Positions 5,420 to 7,714 of a stretch of 7,714 nucleotides of DNA are shown here, in pieces; the first letter of the stretch is position 1, and each line of letters begins with the position of its first letter. Source of the DNA: Fusobacteriota bacterium (GTDB taxonomy: Bacteria > Fusobacteriota > Fusobacteriia > Bac17 > JAEWOZ01). The translations under genes and the position numbers were made by a program. The stretch lies in NCBI GenBank assembly GCA_023399505.1, contig JAEWOZ010000078.1, positions 1 to 7,714 of the forward strand, in the 5' to 3' direction. The notes beneath the pieces were generated by a model. The model saw only the letters and a list, made by a program, of their open reading frames with translations, searched no databases and was not told the origin of the DNA.

Positions 5420-6027
5420 TATTCTCTCCCTTTAAGCCATTGTATACTTTTTCTTCTTATTCTTTGAATTGAATTATCAATAGCCTTAGTATCCTTTTTT
5501 AATAAATCAGCCATCTCCTTATACTCATATCCACTTACTAGATATCCGAATACTTCTTGTTCAAACTCACTCAGATGTTTTTTTAGAAAACTGGATAAAG
5601 ATTCCATTTCAGCTTTAGTTATACATATCTCTTCTGGATTATCATAAAAATATGAAGAGAATCCTTGAGGATTTGAACTCTCGCCTATAATGTCAAAATC
5701 CCCTGCTTCAACTGCTTTGCTTGAAGAGAGATTTTTAGGTGAATTAGCAACTTTAACCGCAGTTATAATTTGTCTCTGGATACATAAAGCAGCGAAAGCA
5801 TTAAAAGAGGCAAATTTATCTTCATCATATCCTTTAATAGCTTTAAATAGACCTACCATAGCTTCTTGAAGTACATCATCTTTTTCAGCACCATTAATAA
5901 AAAAATCTTTTGCTTTAACATATACGAAACCTTTATAAAGGCTAATAACTTTCTCTATAGATTTCTTATCTCCTTTTTTGGCCTCTTCAAGTAATTCAGG
6001 CGTAATTTTTTCTTTTGAGTCTTTCAT
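5419..6027 (-). CDS. sigH: RNA polymerase sigma-70 family factor, SigH type (202 aa)
   Basis: An alternative sigma factor that would direct RNA polymerase to its own promoter set. Region 2 covers about residues 12-98: KGDKKSIEKVISLYKGFVYVKA, the core-binding stretch DDVLQEAMVGLFKAIKGYDEDK (50-71), then CIQRQIITAVK (82-92), which closely follows the Firmicute SigH pattern. Region 4 (about 140-198) has the -35-binding helix-turn-helix at YEYKEMADLLKKDTKAIDNS, followed by IQRIRRK. Length is slightly below the roughly 218 residues of Bacillus SigH. Its gene follows rlmB after a single base, its AGGAGG lying in the last codons of rlmB, and it overlaps the secreted nuclease gene at TAATG. In Firmicutes rlmB, yacP and sigH are neighbours; here yacP is absent. 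SigH controls competence and stationary-phase genes there; the regulon in this organism is unknown. Confidence 0.88.
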   Translation of the reverse strand: MKDSKEKITPELLEEAKKGDKKSIEKVISLYKGFVYVKAKDFFINGAEKDDVLQEAMVGLFKAIKGYDEDKFASFNAFAALCIQRQIITAVKVANSPKNLSSSKAVEAGDFDIIGESSNPQGFSSYFYDNPEEICITKAEMESLSSFLKKHLSEFEQEVFGYLVSGYEYKEMADLLKKDTKAIDNSIQRIRRKSIQWLKGRE

Positions 6028-6028
6028 T

Positions 6029-6718
6029 TTATCCTCCTGTTACTTGAGCTAATATTATTCCACATGCTACTGCAACATTTAAAGAATTAGCTTTTCCCTT
6101 CATAGGAATTTTTACCAAAAAGTCGCATGAATCTTGAACTCTCTTTTTCATCCCGCTCTCTTCGCTGCCCATCACTATACAACATTTTTTACTATATTCT
6201 ATCTCTTTAAAGTTTTTAGAAGCTTCTATATCAGTTCCATAAATCCAAAAACCTATCTCTTTTAATCTTTCTATAGACTCAGTCAAATTTGGCACTTCAA
6301 TTATTTCAATATATGCAAAGGCACCTGCTGAAATTTTAATCACTGTGTCATTTACCTTAACACTATTTTTATTAGGAATTATAATATAGTTTATTCCAAA
6401 AGCCTCTGCTGTTCTAATAATTGATCCAAAATTTCCTATATCTTGGATATGATCTAATACTAACACCACTGCTTCAGATTTTTCTTGTAGCAATTTCAGA
6501 GCTGATGAAAAAGTAAATTCTTTTTCATCTAATAGTGCCTCAATTTTAAATATTTTATCTTGTTTTACAAACTCATAATCAATTTTATTGTTTCTAGCAA
6601 AATTTAATATTTCTACAACTTTTTTATTATTTTTAAAATCTTCACTTATTCTTAGTAATTTTATCTCTTTTTTACCTAATATATCTAAAACCCCTTTGAA
6701 TCCAATTACTTTTTTCAT
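6029..6718 (-). CDS. rlmB: SpoU/TrmH-family 23S rRNA 2'-O-ribose methyltransferase, RlmB-like (229 aa)
   Basis: A SAM-dependent trefoil-knot (SPOUT) enzyme. All three SpoU motifs are present: motif 1 at about 88-107 (LDHIQDIGNFGSIIRTAEAFG, with Asn96 and Arg102), motif 2 IVMGSEESG (181-189) and motif 3 IPMKGKANSLNVAVACGI (204-221). The N-terminal 80 residues form a small substrate-binding domain of the RlmB type (starting IGFKGVLDILG). RlmB methylates a guanosine ribose in domain V of 23S rRNA (Gm2251 in E. coli). Length is close to E. coli RlmB (243). Other SpoU members (TrmH, tsnR-like) are possible, but the N-terminal domain and the adjacent sigH favour RlmB. The start overlaps the murA stop as TAATG, with only a weak AAGGGC upstream, so translation probably depends on coupling to murA. 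Confidence 0.85.
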   Translation of the reverse strand: MKKVIGFKGVLDILGKKEIKLLRISEDFKNNKKVVEILNFARNNKIDYEFVKQDKIFKIEALLDEKEFTFSSALKLLQEKSEAVVLVLDHIQDIGNFGSIIRTAEAFGINYIIIPNKNSVKVNDTVIKISAGAFAYIEIIEVPNLTESIERLKEIGFWIYGTDIEASKNFKEIEYSKKCCIVMGSEESGMKKRVQDSCDFLVKIPMKGKANSLNVAVACGIILAQVTGG

Positions 6719-7714
6719 TACTTTGCCCTTACTATATCTGCCCCTAATTTTAGAAGCTTCATCTCAATATTTTCATATCCTCTATCTATGTAATAAGCTC
6801 TAGATAAAGATGTTTCACCATCTGCAATTAAAGCAGCTAGCATTAAAGCCATACCAGCCCTTAAGTCAGGAGCTCCAACTTCTGCAGAAGAGAAATTTGC
6901 TTTTCCTTCTATATACGCAAAATGGTTATCAACAGTTCTTATTTTAGCTCCCATTCTTACTAATTCAGGTACTGCCATAAATCTATTTGAGAAAAGTGTC
7001 TCTTCAATAATACTATGCCCTTCTAAAGAAGCAAGTAAGACCATTGTTTGAGGTTGTAGATCTGTTGGAAATCCTGGATGTGGCATAGTAGTTATATCAA
7101 TTGGTTTTATTTCATTTAATTTAGTTAAAACTTTTATATTTTTTCCTTCTATAGAAAATTTAGAACCCATTTTCTCCAATGTATTTAAAAAACCTGTTAA
7201 ATGTTTAGGCTCGATATTCTTTACTTCTATAGCTCCATCAAATAACTGAGATAAAATAATATAAGTACCTGCTTCTATTCTATCTGGAATGATTTCATAT
7301 TCAACTGATTTAAGGTCTTTAGAGCCCTCTATAATAATAGTGCTACTTCCTATTCCTTCAATCTTAGCACCCATTTTTACTAAAAAGTTAGCCATTTCAA
7401 CTACTTCTGGTTCTTTAGCAGCATTTTCTATTTTAGTCATACCTTTTGCTTTAACAGCTGCAGCCATAATGTTTTGAGTAGCTCCTACACTAGGAAATGG
7501 AAGCATTATATTATTACCTTTTAATTCAGTAGTATTTAAATTAACATATCCATGTTCAATTGATACATTTACATTCATTTGCTGAAAAGCTTCTAAATGA
7601 AAATTAACAGGACGAGGACCTAGTGCGCAACCACCTGGTAAAGAAACTTTAGCTTTTCCTAAGTTACCTAACAAAGGACCTGCTACTATAAATGAAGCTC
7701 TCATAGTACTTACT
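6718..7714 (-). CDS. murA: UDP-N-acetylglucosamine 1-carboxyvinyltransferase MurA (5' end outside window)
   Basis: MurA transfers enolpyruvate from PEP to UDP-GlcNAc, the first committed step of peptidoglycan synthesis, in the cytoplasm. The frame stays open past the internal ATG at 7704 to the window edge; the upstream residues VST-MRAS align with VQRTMRAS of E. coli MurA, so about 90 N-terminal residues are missing. From Met 7704 as residue 1, LPGGCALGPRP carries the catalytic Cys (residue 26, equivalent to Cys115), so fosfomycin sensitivity at this residue is expected. Other family signatures are SVGATQNIM, ENAAKEPEVVE, PDRIEAGTY, MPHPGFPTDLQ (catalytic Asp215, equivalent to Asp305), NRFMAVPEL and a terminal YYIDRGYENIEMKLLKLGA. 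The C-terminus is complete and of normal length. It is the first visible gene of the operon; its promoter is outside. Many low-GC bacteria carry two MurA copies, and which one this is cannot be told. Confidence 0.96.
   Translation of the reverse strand, partial: VSTMRASFIVAGPLLGNLGKAKVSLPGGCALGPRPVNFHLEAFQQMNVNVSIEHGYVNLNTTELKGNNIMLPFPSVGATQNIMAAAVKAKGMTKIENAAKEPEVVEMANFLVKMGAKIEGIGSSTIIIEGSKDLKSVEYEIIPDRIEAGTYIILSQLFDGAIEVKNIEPKHLTGFLNTLEKMGSKFSIEGKNIKVLTKLNEIKPIDITTMPHPGFPTDLQPQTMVLLASLEGHSIIEETLFSNRFMAVPELVRMGAKIRTVDNHFAYIEGKANFSSAEVGAPDLRAGMALMLAALIADGETSLSRAYYIDRGYENIEMKLLKLGADIVRAK

Noticed and set aside
6588..6803. Plus-strand open frame of 71 codons (also 7289-7477)
   Set aside because: They are antisense to rlmB and murA, both of which are unambiguous.
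6718..7704. murA as a complete 328-aa gene starting at ATG 7704
   Set aside because: The frame continues upstream to the edge with residues that match MurA (VST before MRAS), and MurA is about 420 residues, so this Met is internal.

Overview
This is a very AT-rich window, so its coding strands are full of AAA/AAT/TTA codons. Its Shine-Dalgarno sites are strong. It fits a low-GC bacterium of the Fusobacteriota (a Leptotrichiaceae relative such as Sneathia, Streptobacillus or Leptotrichia) or a low-GC Firmicute. I favour Fusobacteriota because of base composition, the cluster of short lipoproteins and a SigH-type sigma factor sitting in a murA-rlmB operon. That is an inference from style, not a database match.

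Right half (4916-7714, minus strand): a tightly packed operon read right to left. It holds murA (5' end outside the window), rlmB, a SigH-family sigma factor and a small secreted single-HKD phospholipase D/Nuc-like protein. Two junctions are TAATG stop/start overlaps and the third is a 1-base gap with the Shine-Dalgarno inside the upstream gene. The four genes should therefore be co-transcribed and translationally coupled. The operon meets a convergent plus-strand gene at a perfect 32-bp palindrome (4886-4917) that contains or touches both stop codons and looks like a bidirectional terminator.

Middle (4109-4903, plus strand): a single gene for an exported protein built from three consecutive carboxypeptidase-regulatory-like beta-sandwich domains. 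It has its own promoter and Shine-Dalgarno.

Left half (1-3846, minus strand): a surface-lipoprotein cluster. Three small lipoproteins share an identical MRNKFLL start and a Cys at residue 17. The last two (3307-2969 and 2957-2631) are a tandem duplication, about 59% identical without gaps. They are followed by a very large lipoprotein-like gene that starts at 2576 and stays open for 858 codons to the left edge. It has a beta-rich sequence and I recognise no family. The ribosome binding site of that gene lies inside the 3' arm of the terminator-like hairpin that follows the duplicated pair, which suggests attenuated or competing expression.

No RNA gene, insertion sequence, CRISPR array or origin was seen. 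There is no gene-free stretch above 300 bases; the longest is 3847-4108, which holds divergent promoter and palindrome signals.
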